NCBI GenBank assembly: GCA_016183815.1
Contig: JACPDW010000008.1
Coordinates: 248,001-312,000, forward strand
Direction: 5' to 3'
From: Flavobacteriia bacterium
Lineage (GTDB): Bacteria; Bacteroidota; Bacteroidia; Flavobacteriales_D; Crocinitomicaceae
DNA length: 64,000 nucleotides
The translations under genes were made by a program, and so were the position numbers. Under the pieces are notes generated by a model. It was not told the origin of the DNA. It made no database searches and saw only the letters and a program-made list of their open reading frames with translations. Below, in pieces: positions 35,780 to 44,342 of this stretch (positions are counted from its first letter, which is position 1; every line of letters starts with the position of its first letter).

Positions 35780-37072
35780 ATGGAAAAATTATTTGACTTA
35801 TTTTATCAATGTAACGGCGTATCAACAGACAGTCGTAAAATTGAAGAAAACTCACTTTTTATTGCCTTATCAGGTAAAAATTTTAATGGAAATGAATTTG
35901 CTTTAGAATCCATTCAAAAAGGAGCACGTTTTGCAATCGTTGATGACAAATTAAAAGCGGATAATAAAAATATTTTTTATGTAGAAAATACTTTAGTGTT
36001 TTTACAAAGACTGGCGAACTATCATCGTAATCAATTTAAAATTCCTGTTTTGGCAATAACAGGTTCAAATGGAAAAACAACAAGTAAAGAGCTTATAAAT
36101 ACAGTCTTAAGTAAAAAATATTCAACATTAGCTACTGTTGGTAATTTGAATAATCATATTGGTGTGCCATTGACTTTGTTGAGATTAAATAAATCTCATC
36201 AAATTGCAATAATTGAAATGGGAGCAAATAAACCTGGAGATATTAATGAACTATGTACAATTGCTAATCCAAATTTTGGATTAATCACCAATATCGGAAA
36301 AGCACACCTTGAAGGATTTGGTTCGTTTGATGGCGTTTTAAAAACCAAAAAAGAATTGTATGATTATATAGAAAAAGAAGAAGGTACTTTGTTTTTCAAT
36401 TCTGACGATACATTATTAAAAAAACACCTTCCAAGGCAAATAAATTCTGTTTCTTATGGAACTGTGGAAGAAGAATTGCTTATAAATGGAAAGTATTTAG
36501 AATCAAAAGATTATGTGCAACTTAAATGGACACATAAACACTATGAATCTCCACTTATTCAAACAAAAATTGTCGGTAAATATAATTTTTATAATCTTTT
36601 AGCTGCTATTTGCGTCGGATATTATTTTAATGTATTAGAAACGGATATAAATGAAGCAATAAATTCTTATGAATCAACAAATAATCGTTCACAAATCATC
36701 AAAAAAGACAATTATATAATTTTATTAGATGCTTACAATGCAAATCCAAGTAGTATGAAATCCGCCTTGGAAAGTTTTTCTCAAATGCCAGAAAAGGAAA
36801 AAACTGTTATTTTAGGAGATATGTTTGAACTAGGTGATTTCAGTGCCTTAGAGCATGAAATGATTGTTGATTGGTGTAATAGAGCTCAAATGCAAACTCA
36901 TTTTGTTGGTGAGGAGTTTTATAAAGTTAAAATTTCTCATCCAAATTTACATTTTTGGAAATCTAAAGAAAATTTAATTCAACATTTAAAAGAAAATAAA
37001 ATAAATGCGACAAGTATTTTATTAAAAGCATCGAGAGGGATAGGACTTGAAGAAATATTAGATTATCTTTAG
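35780..37072 (+). CDS. murF: UDP-N-acetylmuramoyl-tripeptide--D-alanyl-D-alanine ligase
   Basis: 430 residues from the ATG at 35780 (a TTG six bases upstream lies inside the terminator T-run). Mur ligase blocks in order: N-terminal STDSRKIEENSLFIALSG, ATP loop ITGSNGKTTSKELI, NLNNHIGVPLTLL, EMGANKPGDINELC, NIGKAHLEGFGS, ILLDAYNANPSSMKSAL and VILGDMFELGD. It adds D-Ala-D-Ala to UDP-MurNAc-tripeptide in peptidoglycan synthesis. It is at the usual place after gldJ, but a strong terminator directly abuts its start, so it needs read-through or a promoter inside gldJ. Confidence 0.96.
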   Translation: MEKLFDLFYQCNGVSTDSRKIEENSLFIALSGKNFNGNEFALESIQKGARFAIVDDKLKADNKNIFYVENTLVFLQRLANYHRNQFKIPVLAITGSNGKTTSKELINTVLSKKYSTLATVGNLNNHIGVPLTLLRLNKSHQIAIIEMGANKPGDINELCTIANPNFGLITNIGKAHLEGFGSFDGVLKTKKELYDYIEKEEGTLFFNSDDTLLKKHLPRQINSVSYGTVEEELLINGKYLESKDYVQLKWTHKHYESPLIQTKIVGKYNFYNLLAAICVGYYFNVLETDINEAINSYESTNNRSQIIKKDNYIILLDAYNANPSSMKSALESFSQMPEKEKTVILGDMFELGDFSALEHEMIVDWCNRAQMQTHFVGEEFYKVKISHPNLHFWKSKENLIQHLKENKINATSILLKASRGIGLEEILDYL

Positions 37073-37095
37073 TTTGTCCTTTTATAAATAAAATT

Positions 37096-38700
37096 CTACT
37101 TTTTTACGATACTTTTAAATATTTCACCATTTTCAGTTAAAACATTTAACATATAAGTACCACTAGAAAATTTGCTCATATCTATAATAACAACATTTTC
37201 TTTTAATAGATTTTTATAACTTAAAATTTGTTGACCATTTGTATTTCTAATAATTATTTGAATAATTTTATCGGCTTGAATTTCTATTAAATTATTTAAT
37301 GGATTCGGAAATACATTTATTTTTAAATTCTTATCATTGGATAATTGTTGTATAGAAATTACTTCACCAGAATAATTCATTTTTTTAAACCAGATATTTA
37401 ATTTTCCATCTCTAGTATCACCCCAAACAGAATATAGAGTATCGTTTCTCATTTTAATACACATAAAATCATTTCCTGAATAAGCTAAAATAGAATCATA
37501 AGCAACAATAGTGTCAGAAATTCTAAAATTTGGATAAAAAGATATTGAATCTTTATATCTCACAGAAGCCCATATTTCTGAGGAAGTTAAAAAGGTTGAA
37601 TCCGTTGCATTTCTTCTGTCTCTCCAAGAAACAACCAAATCTCCGTCCGTATCAAAATCAGCCCAAATTAAATCTTGCAATTTATTATTTCCAATTAGAT
37701 CGTCATTAATTCGAATTGAGTCGTTCCATGAAATTCCAGCATCATAACTTTCCCACATAAAGACATCAGCATCTCCATGCAGTTTTAATAGGTTTAAAAA
37801 TATTAAATGATTTGAATTGGTGGGATCAACTAATAAAGGATACGATAATTTTGCTAAAGTATCGTCATTACTTCCATAAAGATAAGTATAAGGAATAACT
37901 AAAGAATTGTATGTAAAACTATTACCTGAATTGTTTGTTTTAGCGAAAATAAACTGTGGATTAAGATTTTGAGAAGCAATCCAACTAGGGTAAACACAAT
38001 TAAAAGAGCCATTGTTTGAAACAGATGAAAAAGGGGTGGGCTGAGAAATAATATTTCCAGAAAGCCAATTGATTGTATCTAAATACCTCCATTGATTAAA
38101 TGAGTTTCCACCATCAGTAGAATGAATGAAATAGGGATGGTAGGGTGGTTCTATTAAACCAAATACTGTGGGAGGCATTGTAGTGACATATATATTGCCC
38201 TCATTTATACTTCCTGAACGATCTACCTGCATCCATGGTCTGTCAATTGGATATTTTCCCGGATCTGAATGAGCATTAATTACCTCAATTGCTTCACCCC
38301 ATGTTAAACCACCATCGCTGGATTTTCTAACATTAACAGAACCAGAATCTATGCTAATATTATAGTCAACATAACATAAAAAGAGATTTCCTGCATTGTC
38401 AAAATCCAAAGAAGGGTCTGCACTTATAGTACCAGTTGCAGTATAACTGTGAGGAATTATTTCTTCACTACTCCATGTTTGACCACCATTAAAACTAACT
38501 TTTGATTTTATTGAAACATAATTAAATGGAACAATACTCATCCAAGCAACAACCAAATGTTGAGAATTATTTGGGTTTATTGCTAAAAAAGGTTCTCCAT
38601 CAAATACATTTCCATTTGAAACATTTATACTTTGAGTAAATACACTATTAATTGAAATTAAAAGGTAAAACACAAAAAGTATAATATAGCATCTAATCAT
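37096..38700 (-). CDS. Secreted sialidase-like (Asp-box) protein with T9SS type A signal
   Basis: 534 residues. Signal peptide ending NSVFTQ (about 23). The body is a beta-propeller with Asp-box (BNR) loops of the form S-x-D-G-G-x-x-W: SFNGGQTWSSE, SSDGGLTWGEA, STDGGNSFNQW, SYDAGISWNDS. This fold occurs in sialidases and many other glycan- or protein-binding propellers. The sialidase FRIP motif and the Glu/Tyr catalytic set are not evident, so catalytic activity should not be assumed. C-terminal type A sorting domain with NVFPNPLNNLIEIQAD and SSGTYMLNVLTENG. T9SS cargo; function open. Confidence 0.85.
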   Translation of the reverse strand: MIRCYIILFVFYLLISINSVFTQSINVSNGNVFDGEPFLAINPNNSQHLVVAWMSIVPFNYVSIKSKVSFNGGQTWSSEEIIPHSYTATGTISADPSLDFDNAGNLFLCYVDYNISIDSGSVNVRKSSDGGLTWGEAIEVINAHSDPGKYPIDRPWMQVDRSGSINEGNIYVTTMPPTVFGLIEPPYHPYFIHSTDGGNSFNQWRYLDTINWLSGNIISQPTPFSSVSNNGSFNCVYPSWIASQNLNPQFIFAKTNNSGNSFTYNSLVIPYTYLYGSNDDTLAKLSYPLLVDPTNSNHLIFLNLLKLHGDADVFMWESYDAGISWNDSIRINDDLIGNNKLQDLIWADFDTDGDLVVSWRDRRNATDSTFLTSSEIWASVRYKDSISFYPNFRISDTIVAYDSILAYSGNDFMCIKMRNDTLYSVWGDTRDGKLNIWFKKMNYSGEVISIQQLSNDKNLKINVFPNPLNNLIEIQADKIIQIIIRNTNGQQILSYKNLLKENVVIIDMSKFSSGTYMLNVLTENGEIFKSIVKK

Positions 38701-38774
38701 ACTGTTAGATATTAAAAATATTCCTCTAAATTAAAACAAAAAATAATTAATTTCTTGTTTTTTTTTAAAATATT

Positions 38775-41273
38775 TTACAATTTTAAAGAAATTCTAAACA
38801 TAAAATGAGTACCTGCTTGAGGGAAATAAAAGTTTTCAGTAACTCTTTGTCCTCCATAAATATAGCCCCATGTATATGCATTGTTTTCATATAAATTATT
38901 AAAAATATTATTTACTTGAAGACCAATATTAAATTCTTTAGCTAAAAAAGAAGTACTTGTAAAATTCAGATAAACATTACTAAAAAAATAGGATGACAAA
39001 CTTTTTTCATCATTTGAGGTGTTATCTAAATATTGTTTTCCTACCCATTTATTTGACCAAATGAATTGAAAATATTTTAAAAAATTGACAGATAATTGTA
39101 AAGAAGAAATCAAATTTGGTGAAAAAGATAAATCAGTATTTGAATGTTCGATAGATTGTTGTGAGCCAACATCGTAATCATCAATAAATTCGGTAAAACG
39201 AATAATTTTATTTTGACTTAACGTTGTATTCCATTGAATTTTCAAATGCTCTTTAAAAAGAGAAAAATGGCTTTCCAACTCAACCCCATTTCGATAACTA
39301 AAAGGAACATTAGTTCTTGTGTAACTGCCTACATCATTAATTTTTCCTGTTAAAATCAACTGATTATAATAATACATAAGGTAATAATTTATTTTAAATC
39401 CAAATTTATTTTTTTGATAAGAAAACCCGAGTTCAGCATCATGTAAAATTTCAGCTTTAGGTCTGTTTTTATTTAAATTTTCTCTAAAATCATCTCTAAT
39501 TGGTTCTCTTTGAGCCATGGAATAAGTTAAAAATATTGATGTATTTTGATTAAATTGATAGGAAATTCCACCTTTTGGATTAAAAAATAAAAAATCCACC
39601 TTTTGTTTTCTTTCTTCAATGATGCCATTATTTTCATCTAAGCCCAAAAAAGTATAGTTGATTGTTCTACATTGCAAATCAGTAAAAAACAACCATTTTT
39701 TGAAATTAAATTGTGCTTTAAGATAGAAATTGTAATCATTTTTTAAGGCATCATTTTCATAATACTTCGTTCCTAATTCACTATTTGATGAATATTGAGC
39801 CCAAATTATTTCTCCAAAATGCAAACCTAAATATTGATTAGCCGATGCTCCAAAAAGAACATTCCAATTTTTTTTATTGTCGTATTCTAATGAATAAACC
39901 AATCCATAAAAATGATTATCCAACCATCTTCTGCGAATAAAATCACCTTGATTGATGCTGTTGTTTCCTGTATCAATGGGGTTTAGATTGTATTTAGCAA
40001 AATCATCTTGATAACGAAATTGTTCGTAATATCCTTTGCCTCTAGTATAATGTAAAGCTGAATTATTTTTCCATTGTTTTAAAATTTGTATTGAATTAAG
40101 TAATTGAAAATGATGTTGTTGGTAATTGTCAACTTCATTTTTATATCGATAATAATTATAAGTTCTATTATTTGAAGAAAACAAATTAATTGAATCTTCG
40201 TTATTTTGATACATTCCACCTGGGTAGTAATTGTTATAAAAATGTGTTAATAAATCGTCTTGATTTCCATTAAGTTTTGCTTCTGGAACACCATACCACG
40301 CTTGATAGGTGATTTCTTTACCGCCAAAAGCTAAAAATTTAAACATTGATTTTTTTCCAATTTTACCTAATTGAATGTAATAAGATTTTAAATCTGCTGA
40401 AGCTCTATCAACAAAACCATTTGAGGAAATTTTTGACAATCGTATGTCTATATGATATTGTTTTGGAAGTATGCCCGTAGAAACAAAAATGGAGTTTTTA
40501 AGAGTTCCAAAAGAACCAATACTGTTGTCGAGAATTGCATATGAATTTTTTTCTACCTTGTTTGTTTGTAAGCTTATACTAGCACCAAAAGCAGCTGCAC
40601 CATTTGAAGAAGTTCCAACACCTCTTTGAATTTGTATATTATCGACTGAACTAACTAAGTCGGGCATATTTACCCAATAAACACCATGAGATTCGGCATC
40701 GTTTATAGGTATTCCATTAACGGTAACGTTAGTTCTACTTGGATCAACTCCTCTTATTCTTAATCCTGTATAACCAACTCCAGTTCCAGCATCAGAAGTA
40801 GATACAGCAGAAACTGAATTTTCTAACAAAACAGGAATATCTTGAACAAAATTTTTCTTTTTAAGTTCTATTTGTTCTATTTTTTCATAAGTATTGGAGG
40901 TGTTTTTTTTACTTCTTGTAGAGTTTACAAAAACATCTTCTAATTCCTTTAAATTTGAATTATTTTTTATTGAATTGAGTACAATTTCGATTATTTCTTT
41001 ATCTTTTTTTAACTCAAATATTTTGTCAAAAATCTCAAAATTTGGATGTTTAATTTGAATTTTTAATTGACCGTAAGGTAAATTATTAAAAGTAAATTCA
41101 CCATTTACATTACTTTCTGTTTCAATTTTTAATTCTGGAACCTCAATTTTTATAAAGGAAAGACTTTGCTTTTGCGAGTTTAATACTTTTCCATTTAGTT
41201 GAACTTGGTTAAAAAAATAATTTGAAGAGAGAAAAAATAAAAAACTTAAAATAAAATAAAATCTTGTTTTCAT
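38775..41273 (-). CDS. TonB-dependent outer-membrane receptor, thiamine-riboswitch controlled
   Basis: 832 residues. Signal peptide; a CarboxypepD regulatory-like domain (about 27-105; LNGKVLNSQKQSLSFIKIEVP); TonB plug (about 130-245) with GVGYTGLRIRGVDPSRTNVTV and GVGTSSNGAAAFGASISL; then a 22-strand barrel with the late blocks YFQFIWSNKWVGKQYLDNTS and NVNNIFNNLYENNAYTWGY, ending in FRISLKL with an aromatic/hydrophobic terminal strand. The closest general type is the FecA/BtuB-like siderophore/vitamin receptor. A TPP riboswitch lies in its leader (41333-41409), so the natural inference is uptake of thiamine or a thiamine precursor. Established: THI elements precede TonB receptors in other Bacteroidota. 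No thiamine transporter or salvage gene is adjacent. Confidence 0.92.
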   Translation of the reverse strand: MKTRFYFILSFLFFLSSNYFFNQVQLNGKVLNSQKQSLSFIKIEVPELKIETESNVNGEFTFNNLPYGQLKIQIKHPNFEIFDKIFELKKDKEIIEIVLNSIKNNSNLKELEDVFVNSTRSKKNTSNTYEKIEQIELKKKNFVQDIPVLLENSVSAVSTSDAGTGVGYTGLRIRGVDPSRTNVTVNGIPINDAESHGVYWVNMPDLVSSVDNIQIQRGVGTSSNGAAAFGASISLQTNKVEKNSYAILDNSIGSFGTLKNSIFVSTGILPKQYHIDIRLSKISSNGFVDRASADLKSYYIQLGKIGKKSMFKFLAFGGKEITYQAWYGVPEAKLNGNQDDLLTHFYNNYYPGGMYQNNEDSINLFSSNNRTYNYYRYKNEVDNYQQHHFQLLNSIQILKQWKNNSALHYTRGKGYYEQFRYQDDFAKYNLNPIDTGNNSINQGDFIRRRWLDNHFYGLVYSLEYDNKKNWNVLFGASANQYLGLHFGEIIWAQYSSNSELGTKYYENDALKNDYNFYLKAQFNFKKWLFFTDLQCRTINYTFLGLDENNGIIEERKQKVDFLFFNPKGGISYQFNQNTSIFLTYSMAQREPIRDDFRENLNKNRPKAEILHDAELGFSYQKNKFGFKINYYLMYYYNQLILTGKINDVGSYTRTNVPFSYRNGVELESHFSLFKEHLKIQWNTTLSQNKIIRFTEFIDDYDVGSQQSIEHSNTDLSFSPNLISSLQLSVNFLKYFQFIWSNKWVGKQYLDNTSNDEKSLSSYFFSNVYLNFTSTSFLAKEFNIGLQVNNIFNNLYENNAYTWGYIYGGQRVTENFYFPQAGTHFMFRISLKL

Positions 41274-41291
41274 AATTACAACTAATTACAA

Positions 41292-41299
41292 GAACGAGG
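41292..41299 (-). promoter_or_regulatory. Possible anti-aptamer strand of the TPP riboswitch
   Basis: On the transcript this segment reads CCUCGUUC and is exactly complementary to GAACGAGG inside the aptamer (41357-41364); a G-U pair could extend it. It lies about 18 bases before the receptor start codon. Pairing would break the aptamer core, so the two states are mutually exclusive, as expected for an expression platform. Inference from complementarity. Confidence 0.5.
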
Positions 41300-41332
41300 G
41301 GTAAAATTCTTTTTGTTAAATAAAATGTTAAA

Positions 41333-41409
41333 CTCTAAATCCCGACGCAAGCATTACCTCGTTCCGGTCAATGGGTATAATCTCAGCCGATAAACAGCAC
41401 CCCTTTGAG
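41333..41409 (-). ncRNA. TPP riboswitch (THI element)
   Basis: Read on the minus strand the sequence carries the THI-box blocks in order: GGGGTGCTG, CGGCTGAGATTATACCC, TGACCGGAACGAGG, TAATGCTTGCGTCGGGA. The CUGAGA and ACCC of the pyrimidine-sensing arm and the GGUAAUGC of the pyrophosphate arm match the consensus. P1 is formed by CTCAAA at the 5' end and TTT(A)GAG at the 3' end. It sits 60 bases upstream of the TonB-dependent receptor gene on the same strand. Confidence 0.92.
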
Positions 41410-41420
41410 ATGGTACAAAA

Positions 41421-41455
41421 TTAAAAAAAAATCCGAACAAAACTTGTTCGGATTT
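41421..41455 (-). terminator. Intrinsic terminator of the small Cys/His-rich gene
   Basis: Perfect 12-base stem AAATCCGAACAA / TTGTTCGGATTT (41429-41440 with 41444-41455). On the minus strand it is followed by nine or ten T. It separates the small gene from the riboswitch-receptor unit downstream. Confidence 0.85.
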
Positions 41456-41474
41456 AAAAATAAATTTTTAAATA

Positions 41475-41714
41475 TTATTTAGTTTCTGAATGATGTCCGC
41501 AAGATTTTTTTTCAGCACCAGCTTTTTCGTGAGATCCACATGATTTAGCAGCACCTTCTTTGGAAGCACAACAACCACCTTTTTTATTTTTTTTCTTACG
41601 TTTTTTTTCTTCTTTTTTAATCTCAATAGAAGTGTTTGAAGTAGAAGCAAATACTGGAACTGCTAATGTTCCAACAAACATTGCTAAAGTTAAGGTAACA
41701 AATAATTTTTTCAT
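41475..41714 (-). CDS. Small secreted Lys-, Cys- and His-rich protein
   Basis: 79 residues. Signal peptide of about 23 residues ending VPVFA. The mature 56 residues are dominated by Lys and Glu (EIKKEEKKRKKKNKK), then carry GGCCAS, SCGSHEK and SCGHHSE: four Cys and three His in the last 33 residues. The spacing looks like a metal-binding tail but does not match a family I know. It has its own terminator and an AT-rich upstream region. An overlapping reading frame in the same place is low-complexity Leu/Lys and is not credible. Function unknown; metal binding is inference. Confidence 0.7.
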   Translation of the reverse strand: MKKLFVTLTLAMFVGTLAVPVFASTSNTSIEIKKEEKKRKKKNKKGGCCASKEGAAKSCGSHEKAGAEKKSCGHHSETK

Positions 41715-41823
41715 AATTTTAAATTTAATTTCTATAAAATTACAACAGAATAAACTTAGTTTGAAAAAATTAACATTTTTTTTAGAATTAAATTGAAAAA
41801 TTAGAATTTTTCTAAATAAAAAA

Positions 41824-43110
41824 TTACTCTATAGGATATTTATTTTTCCATAATTTTTTAATATAGGAAGCTAATTCTTGCTCTTTTTTACTACTTCCAG
41901 GATGAATAAAAGAAGTATTACTTAACTCAGTTGGAAAATACTCTTGTTCGATAAAATTTTGTTCGTATTGATGAGCATAAGAGTAATTTTTCCCATAACC
42001 TTGCTCACTCATCCATTTTGTAGGGGCGTTTCTTAAATGAAGTGGAACCGGTAAATTTCCTGTTTTTCTAACTAAATCAAGAGCTTCATCGATAGCTAAA
42101 TAGGAAGTGTTTCCTTTTGGTGAAGTAGCTAAATACAACACACATTCTGACAAAATTATTCTAGCTTCTGGCATTCCTATCACTTGAATCGCTTGAAAAG
42201 TAGTATTGGCCATTAATAATGCATTTGGATTGGCTATACCGATATCTTCAGAAGATAATATCAACATTCTTCTTGCAATAAACTTAGGATCTTCTCCACC
42301 TTCAAGCATTCTAGCTAACCAATAAATTGCCGCATTTGGATCACTTCCTCTAATAGATTTTATAAAGGCAGAGATTAAATCGTAGTGCATTTCACCAGTC
42401 TTATCGTATAAAATGAAAGTTTTTTGTGCCAATTCTAAAACTTTTTCATTTAACAGAACAATTGTATCTTCATTCCAATTGCTCTGAACATACATCTCTA
42501 ATAAGTTGAGCAATTTTCTTGCATCTCCACCAGATAATTTGATAATTTCATCGGTTTCTTTTAATTCAATTTTTTTATTTTTTAATATTTCATCCTTCTC
42601 AATAGCAAAAGATAAGATTGTAAGCAATTCTTCTTTGTTAAGTGATTCTAAAACATAGACTTGACAACGAGATAACAAGGCGGAAACTACTTCAAAACTA
42701 GGATTTTCGGTGGTTGCACCAATTAGAGTAACGATACCTTTTTCAACCGCATTTAATAAAGCGTCTTGTTGTACTTTTGAAAACCTATGGATTTCATCAA
42801 TGAAAAGAATATGTTGTTTCTTTTTGAATAAATGTTGCTTTTCAGCTTGTTGAATCACTTCTCTTAAATCTTTAACACCAGAAGAAATGGCAGATAATGA
42901 ACTTATTGTGGCTTCACTCTCTAATGCTAATAGTTGAGCTAAAGTTGTTTTACCAACTCCGGGAGGTCCACAAAGAATCATGGATGGAATGTGTTTATTC
43001 TCTATTATTGTACGAAGTGCTTTTCCTTTGGCTAAAAGTTTAGATTGACCAATATAATTTTCAATTTTTTTTGGTCGTAAACGCTCAGCTAAAGGGATAA
43101 CATTATCCAT
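41824..43110 (-). CDS. rarA: Replication-associated recombination protein RarA (MgsA)
   Basis: 428 residues. AAA+ ATPase with Walker A GPPGVGKTT (48-56), Walker B ILFIDEIHRFSKVQQDALL, sensor ATTENPSFEV and Arg finger region LLSRCQVY, followed by the MgsA C-terminal tetramerisation domain (SFIKSIRGSDPNAAIYWLARML, APTKWMSEQGYGKNYSYAH). It acts at stalled replication forks. It is the last gene of a five-gene minus operon, three bases after the alanine-dehydrogenase-like gene. Confidence 0.95.
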   Translation of the reverse strand: MDNVIPLAERLRPKKIENYIGQSKLLAKGKALRTIIENKHIPSMILCGPPGVGKTTLAQLLALESEATISSLSAISSGVKDLREVIQQAEKQHLFKKKQHILFIDEIHRFSKVQQDALLNAVEKGIVTLIGATTENPSFEVVSALLSRCQVYVLESLNKEELLTILSFAIEKDEILKNKKIELKETDEIIKLSGGDARKLLNLLEMYVQSNWNEDTIVLLNEKVLELAQKTFILYDKTGEMHYDLISAFIKSIRGSDPNAAIYWLARMLEGGEDPKFIARRMLILSSEDIGIANPNALLMANTTFQAIQVIGMPEARIILSECVLYLATSPKGNTSYLAIDEALDLVRKTGNLPVPLHLRNAPTKWMSEQGYGKNYSYAHQYEQNFIEQEYFPTELSNTSFIHPGSSKKEQELASYIKKLWKNKYPIE

Positions 43111-43113
43111 TTT

Positions 43114-44331
43114 CTATAAGGAAAAGACATATTCTTCTAAAAATTTATATGCTTCGTTTAATTTTCCTTCCAAATTGGTTTCACTTGCTCTTTCGATAAT
43201 TTTATCGGGATCATTGACAAATAATGGAGGGAAAATATATTGTAACAAATCATTTCCAAAATCAATTGAAGCATCACGAGGTAACTCACAAGGTAAATTA
43301 TCAACAGCCATCACCATAATATTTCCATCATTTGAATAATCGTCTTCTTTTCCTGTTTTAGGATTAAATCCGTAAAAAGGTTCTTTGATTGAACTTGGTC
43401 TTAAAGTAGAGGCAATTGGACCTAACACATCACAAGAAATGTCAGCAATTACTTTCATTCTAGAATGAGACTGCATTTTGTCTAATGTGTAAATATAAGG
43501 TGAAGCAGAAGACCAAAAATGACAGGCAATATACATATCAGCGTGCATTACAAATTGGTCAAAAATAGATTCATATTTTGATGGTTCTGAGTAGAAGTCT
43601 TTTTTGTCAAAATCAGACTTATCTATTCTTGCGTAATAATCTTCAATATCAAGATGAGTAAAGACAGCTTCATCAAAAGTTTTTTGTTTAAATTCTTCAG
43701 GAGAAACTTCTATTATTGGTAGCAAATGCATAATTTCTCTTGAACCATATCCAACACGTCCAAAACCAGTTAAAATTGCTTTAAAATTTTTTGGGAAATG
43801 AACTTTTTTTAATTCTTGTTCAAGCTCAACTCTGTCTGCACATTGATGGGCTGGTTTAAGTTTAAATGTTTTTGATTTTATTCCAAAAGCTCTAAATCCA
43901 TTATATGCTCCCACGATGCCTGCATATCTTCCAAAACCAATTAAACGTTTACCAATTCTATTTTTCAATAATTCATAATCAATTAATTGAATTTTCTTTT
44001 CTAAAATAGTTCTGAGTAATTGTCGATTATAACTTTGCTTTTTAATGGTATGTGAGAAAAACAAGTATTTTTTATTAGGTATTAAATCGTTAACGTTGAC
44101 CTCTTTAACTCCAAATAAATAATCACAATGACTTAAATCTTCTTGAATAGTTACTCCTTCGTTAATATATTCTTGGTCAGTAAAACAACGAATTGGACTT
44201 GCTTGTACAAAAACTTGAACGTTAGGATAACGGTTAGAAATTTCTCTACATTGCTTTGGACTTAAAGGAACTCTAAAGTCTGGTGGTACTTTTCCTTCTC
44301 TTATAATACCTATATTTATTTTTTCTTTCAT
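43114..44331 (-). CDS. Alanine dehydrogenase/saccharopine dehydrogenase-like NAD(P) enzyme
   Basis: 405 residues. The N-terminal domain is of the AlaDH/PNT type (IGIIREGKVPPDFRVPLSP, FGVKEVNVNDLIPNKKYLFFSHT), followed by a Rossmann domain with ILTGFGRVGYGSREIM and a long variable segment, then ADISCDVLGPIASTLRPSS and AVDNLPCELPRDAS, the latter being the 'vdnlPs.lP.eaS' block shared with fungal lysine-forming saccharopine dehydrogenases. The exact amino-acid substrate cannot be told; Bacteroidota carry many uncharacterised members. It lies 11 bases after the KdsC-like gene and three before rarA. Confidence 0.75.
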   Translation of the reverse strand: MKEKINIGIIREGKVPPDFRVPLSPKQCREISNRYPNVQVFVQASPIRCFTDQEYINEGVTIQEDLSHCDYLFGVKEVNVNDLIPNKKYLFFSHTIKKQSYNRQLLRTILEKKIQLIDYELLKNRIGKRLIGFGRYAGIVGAYNGFRAFGIKSKTFKLKPAHQCADRVELEQELKKVHFPKNFKAILTGFGRVGYGSREIMHLLPIIEVSPEEFKQKTFDEAVFTHLDIEDYYARIDKSDFDKKDFYSEPSKYESIFDQFVMHADMYIACHFWSSASPYIYTLDKMQSHSRMKVIADISCDVLGPIASTLRPSSIKEPFYGFNPKTGKEDDYSNDGNIMVMAVDNLPCELPRDASIDFGNDLLQYIFPPLFVNDPDKIIERASETNLEGKLNEAYKFLEEYVFSL

Positions 44332-44342
44332 TTAATTTTATT

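Noticed and set aside
37096-38700. Active sialidase
   Set aside because: Asp-box loops are present but the FRIP motif and catalytic residues are not seen; the propeller alone does not show enzyme activity.
41468-41650. Overlapping minus frame in the Cys/His-rich gene (Leu/Lys-rich, 60 codons)
   Set aside because: Low complexity and without signal peptide; the other frame has a clear signal peptide, stop and terminator.
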